64,000 bases of DNA from Lucinisca nassula (lineage: Eukaryota; Mollusca; Bivalvia; Lucinida; Lucinidae): positions 150,844,082 to 150,908,081 of the forward strand of contig OY757015.1 of the NCBI GenBank assembly GCA_963580285.1, given 5' to 3'. Each line of letters opens with the position of its first letter. The first letter of the stretch is position 1. The translations under genes and the position numbers were made by a program. Under the pieces are notes generated by a model. That model saw only the letters and a list, made by a program, of their open reading frames with translations, made no database searches and was not told the origin of the DNA. Positions 54,176 through 62,842 of the stretch are shown piece after piece.

Positions 54176-56048
54176 CTGACCAAGGTATTGTACAAAGAGG
54201 ACAATTCTGAGCAAGTTTGATTATGATTGGACTAAAACTGTGGCCTCTAGAATGTTAACAAGGTTTTTCTATGATTTAACCTACTGACCTACTTTTTGAC
54301 CCCACATGACCCATATTCAATTTGACCTAGATATTGTCAAGATGATCATACTGAGCAAGTTTGATGATAATGAGACTAAAATTGCAGTCTCTAGAGTGTA
54401 AACAAGGTTTTTCTATGATTTGACCTACTTTTGACCCCACATGACCCATATTCGAATTTGACCTAGATATTGATAGAGATGATCATTCTGAGCAAGTTTG
54501 ATGATGATTTGACCAAAACTGTGGCCTCTAGAGTGTTAACAAGGTTTTTCTATGATTTGACCTTCTGATTTTTTTTCTGGTCCACATGACCCATAATTGA
54601 ACTTGACCAAGATATTGTCATGATGATCATTCTGAGCAAGTTTGAGGATGATTGGACCAAAACTGTGGCCTCTAGAGTACTAACAAGGTTTTTCTGTGGT
54701 TTGACCTACTGACCTACTTTTTGACCCGAAATGACCCATATTCGAACTTGACCGAGTTATTGTCAGGATGATCATTCTGAGCAAGTTTGAGGATAACTGG
54801 ACCAAAACTGTGGCCTCTAGAGTGTTAACAAGGTTTTTCTGTGATCTGACCTACTGACCTCATTTTTGACCTGAAATGACCCATATTCAAACTTGACAAA
54901 GATATTGTCAGGATGAACATTCTGACCAAGTTTGAGGAAGATTGGACCAAAACTGTGGCCTTTAGAGTGTTAACAAGGTTTTTATATGATTTGACCTACT
55001 GACATACTTTTTGACCCGACATGACACATTTTCCAACTTGACCGAGATATTGTCAGGATGATTTTTTTGAGCAAGTTTGAGGATGATTGGGCCAAAACTG
55101 TGGCCTCTAGAGTGTTAACAAGGTTTTTCTATGATTTGACCTACTGACCTATTTTTCTGGCCGACATGACCCATAATAGAACTTGACCGAGATATTGTTA
55201 GGATGATCATTCTGTGCAAGTTTGAGGATGATTGGACGAAAACTGTGGCCTCTAGAGTGCTAACAAGGTTTTTCTGTGGTTTGACCTACTGACCTACTTT
55301 TTGACCCGACATGACCCATATTCTAACTTGACCTAGATATTGTCAGGATGATCATTCTGAGCAAGCTTGACGATGACTAGACCAAAACTGTGGCCTCTAG
55401 AGTGTTAACAAGGTTTTTCTATGATCTGACCTACCAACCTACTTTTTGACCTGAAATGACCCATATTCAAACTTGGCCAAGATATTATCAAGACTATCAT
55501 CCTGAGCAAGTTTGAGGATGATTGGGCCAAAACTGTGGCCTCTAGAGTGTTAACAAGGTTTTCCTTTGATTTGACCTGGTGACCTACTTTTTGACCTGAC
55601 ATGACCCATATTCGAACTTGACCGACATATTGTCATGATGATCATTCTGACCATGTTTGATGATGATTGGATCAAAACTGTGGCCTCCAGTGTTAACAAG
55701 AAAAGTTTACGCACGCACGACGAACGACGCATGATGCACGACGTCGCCGGACATCTCACAGTCACAAAAGCTCACCATGACCTTCGGTCAGGTGGGCTAA
55801 TAAAAATACTGAATCTGAGCCTTCCAGGACAAAGATCAGTAAATGACATTTACCTTAGAAATTGATAAACTTCCATTCAGCTGACTGCAAATATCATTTC
55901 TATAGCCACAGGTTACAATGTAATCAGAAAAATCCACTGTTTTGCCCTTTTTTCCATACAAATGTCTAAGTAACCAAATTTGACCTTGATGTAGACCAAA
56001 GGTCATCATTTGAACAAACTTGGTAGGGCCGGAGTCCCCGATGCTGCA

Positions 56049-56388
56049 TACACCTGTAGAGACAAATCTGTTCAAACTTTGATGAACTTCATTTCATTTT
56101 GATCTGATGTTTTATTCAATATTTCCTTACATCCTGTCAGTCAACTGCAAGACAGGAATAAATTCAAAGCACAAAGTGTTGTACATTTCAATGTAGACCC
56201 TAAACTGTCCAATCAGAATACATCTCGAATGTCAATCAGATTTGAAAATGGAAAAAACAATGAGACCAATAAATGTATATTGCTTGATCCAGTTTTAGAC
56301 TACTTTGATGAATGATATTTACTTGTCAAACTAACTTGATTGAAAGGTACTTCATCGGAGTTCGAACAGTTTTGTGTCTACAGGTGTA
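56049..56388. mobile_element. TA-flanked 336 bp MITE (empty site readable)
   Basis: CACCTGTAGAGACAAATCTG at 56051 and its near complement ending CTACAGGTG at 56386 form TIRs of about 37 bp with roughly five mismatches. TA lies on each side. Removing it restores GATGCTGCATA + AAGTTTCAAGG-type Pearl-H text. This fits a Tc1/mariner-type MITE. Confidence 0.9.
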
Positions 56389-56755
56389 ACAAGATTCAAG
56401 GACATCGTTCATTTGGTTCCTGAGAAGAAGATTTTTAAAGTCGTTTACCATATATGGGCATTGCTGCCATCTTGGTCATGTGTCCAACATCCCATGAACA
56501 AACTTTAATTCCCCCTACCCATGGAGAACCCACATGTAATTTGGTTTCAATTGGCCCAGCAGTTTCTGCGAAGAAGTCTTCTGAAAATGTTGATGCCGAC
56601 GCGGACGGCGGGCTGCTGCCTATACTATAAGCTCCCCTGGAGCCTTTGGCTCTGGTGAGCTAAAAATGTTGACAAGAATGCAGATGACAACACAGATGAT
56701 GGACCACAGCCTATACTATAAGCTCCCCAAGAGCCAAAGACTCTGGAGAGCTAAA

Positions 56756-56996
56756 AATCGCCTTTATTCAAATATACATTGTGACACAGTGGTAAAATTA
56801 GACAGTATTTCCCCACATTCTTAGTAATATTGAACCAATGAAGCATTCTATTCCTGCAACTACAATCAATCAACCCAAGAGAATAAGTAAACACATGTCA
56901 AAACAATAAATTACAGCTGACAATCACTGGGAAGCAGGTTCATGTATCAGACACTGGCTTTAACCAGTACCAGTACACTTCAAACTCTTTAGAATA
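56756..56996. other. No feature recognised
   Basis: AT-rich sequence between the last Pearl-H end and the next MITE. Confidence 0.3.
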
Positions 56997-57209
56997 CTAT
57001 CTCTTATCATGCTGTTCACGACAACCCCTATCTTTGGAAACAGTGTAGATCCAGATCAGATGGCTTCTGAAGAAGCCATCTGATCAGGATCTACACTGTT
57101 TGACATTCAGTTTATGAATTTGTAGCAATAAATTACATCAAGTAAATTGATTGGTTGATAGACAGAAATGGGTGTGGCTTAAATGAATATTCAGCAAGAT
57201 AAGGGTTAA
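56997..57209 (+). mobile_element. MITE-A, left TTAA lost
   Basis: The left end is CTCTTATCATGCTGTTCACG without TTAA; the right end is CAGCAAGATAAGGGTTAA. The core GATGGCTTCTGAAGAAGCCA is perfect. Confidence 0.9.
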
Positions 57210-57236
57210 GTCAGTTAACCTAACCATACTCTTCTT

Positions 57237-57310
57237 GGTCTGATTTACCCAGTTCAATGCACATTCTTTCACCTGAGAAACTGACAACTGCCCTTCTTGA
57301 GTCAGCAGAA
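57237..57310 (-). mobile_element. SINE-F scrap
   Basis: CACATTCTTTCACCTGAGAA and ACTGACAACTGCCCTTCTTG are SINE-F body text in reverse. A second scrap is at about 57424-57475. A T run and TG repeat lie between them. Confidence 0.6.
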
Positions 57311-57479
57311 ATAGTCATAGTAGAATTGTCAGTGTTACCCAAGCAACACTTTTCCTTTTTCCTTTTTAGATCTTCTTAGGGGTAGAGTGTCTCTGTTTTT
57401 GTGTGTGTGTGTTTTTTTTTTTTTTCAGAAAAAGACAGCTGTCCTTCTTGGTGCAAGACCATAGAAAATATTTCATGTA

Positions 57480-57670
57480 CTATAAAAATCCTGAAAATTC
57501 AGGCACCTTAGGACTTGCTGTAATTCTCCTAAAAGTTTAATAAATTTGTTTCACAATCCTGCAAGGAGTCCAAATGGTGCAGATGGAATGGTAAACAATG
57601 TAGACCCTGATCAGACTGCTCCATCAGGAGCAGTCTGATCTGGGTCTGCACTGTTTGCTTAGGGCTATTA
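57480..57670 (+). mobile_element. Hairpin-core element, family R, best copy
   Basis: AAAATCCTGAAAATTCAGGC, CCTTAGGACTTGCTGTAATT, GGAGTCCAAATGGTGCAG, then the core GTAGACCCTGATCAGACTGC with CATCAGGAGCAGTCTGATC and CTTAGGGC. No TTAA ends are visible. Confidence 0.7.
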
Positions 57671-57744
57671 GATCATTGTGGAAGCTGGACGAGCACATTC
57701 CTGATCATCAGTTGGGTGAGCCATAAGAGTCTTACAGGCAATTC

Positions 57745-57947
57745 TTAACCCTTATCTTGCTGAATATTCATTTAAGCCACACCCATTTCTGCCTATCAAC
57801 CAATCAAATTATTTGATGTAATTTATTGCTACACTAATAAACTAAATTCCAAACAGTGTAGATCCTAATCAGATGGCTTCTTCTTTGTCCTGGATCTACA
57901 CTGTTTGCAAAGATAGGGGTTGTCGTGAACAGCAAGATAAGGGTTAA
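57745..57947 (-). mobile_element. MITE-A with damaged core
   Basis: TTAA at both edges, ends CCCTTATCTTGCTGAATA and AGCAAGATAAGGG. The second core arm is replaced by TTCTTTGTCCTGGATC. Confidence 0.92.
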
Positions 57948-57969
57948 GGACTGTGACATTAAAGCTTGA

Positions 57970-58045
57970 ACAAAGACGGCAGACCCAGATCAGACTGCTC
58001 CTAATGGAGCAGTTTCATCTGAGGCTGTACTATTTGCTATTTTCA
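57970..58045. repeat. Hairpin core, partly duplicated shoulder
   Basis: GGCAGACCCAGATCAGACTG and CTCCTAATGGAGCAG. The right shoulder TACTGTTTGCTATTTTCAAA recurs at about 58142 with the following bases, so ~110 bp has been duplicated and has diverged. Confidence 0.6.
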
Positions 58046-58216
58046 AAGGAATTTATATAATCTGATGGCTCACTGACACATCTTATTCACTTTAGAAAAA
58101 TCATATTAACATCGTGATGGAGCTCTCTGATTAAGGTCTGTACTGTTTGCTATTTTCAAAGGACAGTATAATTTATAATCTGATGGCTGTGACTCATCTT
58201 AATCATATTAACCCTT

Positions 58217-58429
58217 TTAACCCTTGTCCTGCTGAATATTTAAATATGTCACACCCACTACTGATTATCAGCCAATCAGATTACTTGATGCAAATTATTG
58301 CAACAAATGCATAAACTGGATGGCAAACAATGAAGATCCTGATCAGATGGCTTCTTCAGAAGCCATCTGATCTGGATCTACATTGTTTCAAAGATAAGGC
58401 ATATCCAGGATTAGCAGGATAAGGGTTAA
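58217..58429 (-). mobile_element. MITE-B
   Basis: TTAA at both edges, ends CCCTTGTCCTGCTGAATA and TTAGCAGGATAAGGG. Another TTAACCC lies 9 bases upstream, a remnant of a previous end. Confidence 0.92.
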
Positions 58430-58672
58430 TCCCTTGGAAAAATAGATTGGGTTGTATGATGCTTCAACCCAGAGCTGAAACCGACCACGCATGAGTACTG
58501 GTAAACCACTTAGAAGGTCCATGCATATATTTCATTGGGTGGTAGGGATTGAGGTATCATTTCATCGCAATGTCAGGTAAAAACATCCTGCAAAATTGGA
58601 GGCAAAATCTCCAAAATAACCTAAACAGAAATGATGAGGATGTTAAGCCTGAAATCAACAAACAAACTTGAT
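58430..58672 (+). mobile_element. SINE-E, diverged with deletions
   Basis: GAAAAATAGATTGGGTTG, AACCCAGAGCTGAAACCGAC, then a ~45 bp deletion after CTTAGAAGG, and a CAACAAACAAAC tail. It starts immediately after the MITE-B. Confidence 0.8.
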
Positions 58673-58760
58673 ATAATGTTTTCACTCAATTCACAAACCG
58701 AATGACAAACACTGTAAATTATATACAGCTGACGTCCATGTGAATACCATTGTCCAATTT

Positions 58761-59062
58761 CGGCCCCGGCCCATCGGGGCTTGAAGAAATAGATGGGCTG
58801 TGTGATGCTTCCACGCAGAGCTGAAACCGACCCGCACATGAGTACTGGTAAACCGCTTAGAGGATCTGAGCCTGCCCAGGCAAAGCGGTGCGAGTCAGAC
58901 TGTCCATGCTTATAAACCCTATGGTTTCATTGGGCGTCAGGGCTTGAGATGTCATTTCATCTCAATGTCGGGTAGAAGTCCCACAAAATTAGAAGCAATG
59001 TCTCCAAAATGACCTATACAGTGTTGACGGGGACATTAAACCCCAAATCAAACAAACAAATC
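58761..59062 (+). mobile_element. SINE-E, full length
   Basis: Complete head and body with little divergence, ending AAATCAAACAAACAAATC. The reverse frame at 58621-58839 is a shadow. No convincing target duplication found. From 59063 to 59255 nothing is recognised. Confidence 0.88.
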
Positions 59063-59255
59063 AACTACATGTACATGCAAATAACATTTGTAGAAATTTT
59101 CAGGAAATGGTTATACATAGCCACACTATTTTTAGCACTATATTGTGACGCTGCAACGTCTTATTTTTGATGAAAAATAAAAAGGATATTGACCGCTTAC
59201 TTTGATGAATTAAAAGGGATGTCATCTGCTCTAATATATCTGGGAGTTATAAGGT

Positions 59256-59483
59256 TTAACCCATTTAGCACCGTAACCCCCAAAACGGGTAGTTGGCAAA
59301 CAGCACAGGCCCAGATCAGACACAACAGAATGCGGCGTCTGATCAGGGCCTACACTGTTTGTAAGATTTTCAGCCAATTTCCAAATATTTTTTGAAGAAA
59401 GCATAACCTGACACCCCTAAATTTTGAAATGGACTCCTGCTATATACAAGGTGGAATATTCCATTCGGTACAAAAAGGGTTAA
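59256..59483 (-). mobile_element. MITE-C
   Basis: TTAA at both edges, ends CCCATTTAGCACCG and GGTACAAAAAGGG. The core is GGCCCAGATCAGACACAACA. Confidence 0.93.
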
Positions 59484-59567
59484 TGCAAATATTTGACAGT
59501 GCTGCTGCTGCTGACAGTTGCATTTAATCAAAGATAGTGTCAGTGGAAGATTTTTACAATATCAGGG

Positions 59568-59858
59568 TTAACCCTTATCTTGCTGTTCACGACTACCCCT
59601 ATCTTTGCAAACAGTGTAGATCCAGATCAGATGGCTTCTGAAGAAGCCATCTGATCAGGATCTACACTGTTTGGCATCTTGTCAAACAGTGTAGATCCAG
59701 ATCAGATGGCTTCTTCAGAAGAAGCCATCTGATCAGGATCTACACTGTTTGGCATTTAGTTTACGAATTTGTAGCAATAAATTACATCAAGTAATTTGAC
59801 TGGTTGATAGAATGAAATGGTTGTGGCTTAAATGAATATTCAGCAAGATAAGGGTTAA
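59568..59858 (+). mobile_element. MITE-A with duplicated hairpin core
   Basis: TTAA at both edges. The hairpin is present twice in tandem: 59608-59675 (loop CTTCTGAAGAAG) and 59685-59750 (loop CTTCTTCAGAAGAAG). The whole is ~291 bp against the usual ~212. Confidence 0.94.
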
Positions 59859-60015
59859 GAAACTTTGGTGCAATGAAAAATGTCATTTTCATTGCCTTAT
59901 ATAGGACAACACTAACTTACAGGGCCATCCATGTAGGGAAGCATTTATCTAACACAGCCATGTTGCACAGCATTATCTAATATGGCCATTTAGGGCAGCA
60001 TTATCTCACAGGGCC

Positions 60016-60300
60016 ATATATTTTGTTTGTTTGTTTGATTTGAGGTTTAACGTCCCCGTCAACACTGTAAAGGTCATTTTGGAGACGTTGCTTCCAATTT
60101 TGTGGGACTTTTACCCGACATTGAGATGAAATGACATCTCAAGCCCTGTCGCCCAATGAAACCAATAGGGTTTATTAGCATGGACGGTCCGCCTCGCACC
60201 GCGGTTCCTGGACAGGCTTAGATCCTCTAAGCTGTTTACCAGTACTAGTGTGCGGGCCGGATTCAGCTCTGCGTGGAAGCATCATGCAGCCCATATATAT
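60016..60300 (-). mobile_element. SINE-E in the minisatellite, head truncated
   Basis: A reverse copy from the GTTTGTTTGATTTGAGG tail to GCATCATGCAGCCCATATAT, lacking the last ~25 bp of head. Only a short ATATA-like repeat is seen at the edges. Confidence 0.88.
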
Positions 60301-60469
60301 AGGACAGCATTATCTAACAAGGCCAAATATAACAGCATTACCTAAAGTGGTCATGTAGGACATCATTATCTTACATGGCCAGCATTAGCCTACATGGGGA
60401 CAGCTTTGTCTTTCATGGCCATGTAGGACAGCATTATCTCACATGACCATGCAGGACAGCATTATCTAA

Positions 60470-60615
60470 CATGGCCAGGTCAATCCTCATGATAGACAAG
60501 ACTGGAGATCTGTTGTAAGATCGGCCATGCGTGCAGCAAGCCAACTACCTGGAAGGGGGCCCACTTATGTGGACATTGCCCTGGTATCTGCATGTTAATC
60601 AAAAATCCGTTGGTG
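60470..60615 (+). pseudogene. LINE C-terminal end
   Basis: The frame HDRQDWRSVVRSAMRAASQL continues as PGRGPTYVDIALVSAC and a stop. This matches the last residues of many animal non-LTR retrotransposon ORF2 proteins (a D-R-x-x-W-R-S motif near the C-terminus). It is followed by a short 3' UTR ending in a GATGATGATGAGG tail, then the minisatellite resumes. Only the 3' tip was inserted. It cannot encode activity; it is a different piece from the reverse transcriptase pseudogene at 35 kb. Confidence 0.7.
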
Positions 60616-60849
60616 ATGATGATGAGGTAGGACAGTATTATATTACAGAGCCATGTAGGACAGCATTATCTTATATGGCATTATCTTACACAGCCATGTA
60701 GGAGAGCATTATCTTATGTGACATGTAGGACAGCATTATGGCCATGAAGGACAGCATTGCCTGTAAGAGCTGTGTAGGACAGCATTATCTCACATGGCAA
60801 TGTAGGACAGCATTTTCTTACATGGATGTGGTTTCCTAATGATTATCAC

Positions 60850-61181
60850 AGCAACAAGGCTTTACGCCCCCGCCCATAGGGCTTGAAGAAATATATGGGC
60901 TGCATGATGCTTCCACGCAGAGCTGAATCCATCCGACCCGCACACTAGTACTGGTAAACCGCTTAGAGGATCTAAGCCTGTCCAGGAACCGCAGTGTGAG
61001 GTGGACCGTTCATGCTAATAAACCCTATTGGTTTCATTGGACGACAGGGCTTGAGATGTCATTTCATCTCAATGTCGGGTAAAAGTCCCACAAAATTGGA
61101 AGCAACGTCTCCAAAATGACCTTTACAGTGTTGACGGGGACGTTAAACCTCAAATCAAACAAAAACAAAAGCAACAAGGCT
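60850..61181 (+). mobile_element. SINE-E with 12 bp target duplication
   Basis: AGCAACAAGGCT at 60850-60861 and 61170-61181 flanks a full-length copy with tail AAATCAAACAAAAACAAA. A ~20-base A run follows at about 61220. Confidence 0.94.
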
Positions 61182-61298
61182 GATGATATTTATAATGAGC
61201 CACCTCTCTCTTCTTCAGCAAAAAAAAAAAAAAAAAAAAATCTTTCAATTCTTCTATGTTATTTAGCAAATACTGCCCATGTAGATTACATCAAAATA

Positions 61299-61600
61299 GG
61301 GCCGATCTCGGTGCCTCAGTCGGATGCGCGTCTGACTGGTGATCAGGAGGATGCAGGTTCGATTCCCGCCGGGGTCGGCAACATTCTTTCGTGGAGATTG
61401 ATCATGAAATCTTTTCTACGGTCTTTCTTTCCCTTCAGCTGATTCAAGAAGGGCAGCTGTCAGTTTCTGGCGAAAGAATGTGCAATGTACTGGTTAACCG
61501 CTTACGTATAAGACTGCCCAGGAAAAGTGTGAATAGGTAAACTGGCTGGTGCAAAAATGACCTAAAATAGTGTTGACTGGGCCGTTAAACTCCAAAACAA
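61299..61600 (+). mobile_element. SINE-F, most complete copy
   Basis: The tRNA-like head GGTGCCTCAGTCGGATGCG and GGTTCGATTCCCGC is followed by GGCAACATTCTTTCGTGG, GAAAGAATG, CCGCTTACGTATAAGACTGC, CCAGGAAAAGTGTG and AATAGTGTTGACTGGGCCG. The last three blocks align with the SINE-E body. The frame at 61116-61442 is chance. Confidence 0.9.
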
Positions 61601-61747
61601 ACTAGAGCTGTCAGTGAAACTGACTAGGGCCCCGGCAGCGCTATCAGAGGAGTAGGAAAATTTGTGGACGGACAGACGGACAGACAGACAGACGGATGGA
61701 CATAGTGATTACTATAGGGCACCCACACTTTCAGTGCGGGGCCCTAA
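61601..61747 (+). mobile_element. Pearl-I short copy without array
   Basis: ACTAGAGCTGTCAGTGAAAC, GGCCCCGGCAGCGCTATC, the CAGACGGA run and the CACTTTCAGTGCGGGGCCC hairpin with CTAA at 61744-61747. Both ends match the composite at 2792. It sits directly in the CAAA tail of the SINE-F. Confidence 0.85.
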
Positions 61748-61774
61748 CAAACATCAACATAGTACTTTTAACCC

Positions 61775-62000
61775 TGTAGACTGGTATACTACCAATGCAA
61801 ACAACCTACATCCAGATGAGATACTCATAATGAGCCATCTCATCAGGATCAACACTGTTTGCCATTTTCACTACTGTAATGATCCTAAGTATTGGGACAG
61901 ATAGGCCTAAGCAAACAGTGCAGACCCAGATCTGAGACTACACTGTTTGCCATTCCATCTGCAACGTTTGGAATCCTTGCTGGTACCTTTCACTTTGGTT
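61775..62000. mobile_element. Hairpin-core pieces, family R
   Basis: CATCCAGATGAGATACTC and CATCTCATCAGGATCAACAC form one small core. TAATGATCCTAAGTATTGGG, GGCCTAAGCAAACAGTGCAG and GAGACTACACTGTTTGCC form a second. Confidence 0.6.
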
Positions 62001-62099
62001 TTGGTTTCATGATCTTTTCAAGATTATTTCACTTGTTTGGACCAAATCATTAATTGGAGAAAAACCACCTGACTTTCCGTTGCAAAACTTGGTGCGTCA

Positions 62100-62440
62100 C
62101 ATGTGACACCAGCCAGGCGCGAACATGTGACACCAGCCAGGCTCGAACCACAGTGGTGAGACCTAATGATTAACCCATTTAGTACCGGAAACCGCAAAAG
62201 GGGTACTTTGGCAAACAGTGCAGGCCCAGATGAGACGCCGCAGATCAGGGCCTACACTATTTGCAGGAAGTTCAGTCATTTTCCAAATCAATTTTGAAGA
62301 TACCACAACCTGTCACCCCTAAATTTAGAAATGGACTCCGGCTATATATTAGGAGGAAGAATCCATTTGGTCCTAAAAGGGTTAAGAGTCAGCGCTCTTA
62401 CCCAATAGACCACTGAGGCCCATTGGACTCCTTGCTGGAT
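62100..62440 (-). mobile_element. tRNA-Lys-like head split by MITE-C
   Basis: The minus strand reads GGCCTCAGTGGTCTATTGGG, TAAGAGCGCTGACTCTTAA, then after the MITE TCATTAGGTCTCACCAC and GTGGTTCGAGCCTGGC. Joined at one TTAA, the anticodon loop would be CTCTTAA (CTT, lysine), with A and B boxes at normal spacing. It is a tRNA pseudogene or SINE head. A CCAGCCAGGC(G/T)CGAAC block is duplicated at the 3' side. Confidence 0.75.
62170..62385 (-). mobile_element. MITE-C in the tRNA-like anticodon loop
   Basis: TTAA at 62170-62173 and 62382-62385. Ends CCCATTTAGTACCGG and GGTCCTAAAAGGG. The core has lost half of one arm (GATGAGACGCCGCAGATCAG). Confidence 0.93.
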
Positions 62441-62499
62441 CATGAAACAAATTTGTATGAATTTTAGGAAAACTAGAATTTGTTTTTCTACAAAAACAC

Positions 62500-62830
62500 A
62501 GATGTCACCCCCGTTTTTGACTGCTAAGTATAACCTTGACATTGGAGGTATTGAGCTGGGTCTAATGAAGATGAACATTTCTGCATAGTAACTATAAAAA
62601 TGTTCATAGAAAAATAAAAAAGTTATTGGCTGTAAACAAAAAAAGCACTTTTTTACCTTTGACCTCTAAGTATGGCCTTGACCTTTGCGGTACAACACAT
62701 CGTCTCATGATGGTTAACATTTCTGCCAAGTAATTTCATAATCCATCAAAGAATAAGGAAGTTATTGACTGTCCTTTTTTTTTACATTTGACCTCTAGGT
62801 ATGACCTTGACATTGGAGGTAATGCTAACA
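62500..62830 (+). repeat. Pearl-I type units without ends
   Basis: GACCTCTAAGTATGGCCTTG and GATGGTTAACATTTCTGCC match the internal unit of the composite at 2792. Two diverged units are visible, joined to the array that follows. Confidence 0.7.
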
Positions 62831-62842
62831 AATAAATCAAAG

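Larger units (their letters stand above)
53577..55801 (+). mobile_element. Pearl-L copy 3 inserted in Pearl-H
   Basis: It starts at the A-run before ACAAGAGGACCATGATGGTC and CTGTATCGCTCACCTGAG, then has about ten 145 bp units (TTGACCTACTGACCTACTTT). The 3' end has ACGCACGCACGACGAACGAC, the hairpin CTCACCATGACC-TTC-GGTCAGGTGGG and CTAA at 55801. The uninterrupted Pearl-H text GAGAAGATAAAAATACTG shows insertion between A and T with no duplication. Confidence 0.88.
50586..56663 (+). mobile_element. Pearl-H large array, ~420 bp units, heavily interrupted
   Basis: Units contain GGTCAGCAAATGACCTTG, TCATTTCTGATGCCACAGG, TTTTTCCATACAAATGTCTA, AGGTCAAGGTCAACCAAAGG and ATATGGGCATGGTGGCCATA. About eight are visible once insertions are removed. 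The 3' end at 56663 is GAGCCTTTGGCTCTGGTGAG followed by CTAA; a second end (CAAAGACTCTGGAGAGCTAA) is at 56755. A 5' end (AACAAGAGGCCCATGAGCCA) lies inside, near 52365. Reverse frames throughout are array shadows. Confidence 0.8.
59900..60850 (+). repeat. ~28-30 bp minisatellite, interrupted
   Basis: The unit CATGGCCATGTAGGACAGCA plus TTATCT(A/C)A recurs over about 59925-60015, 60293-60480 and 60620-60830 with varied lengths. A SINE-E and a LINE end lie inside. Confidence 0.85.
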
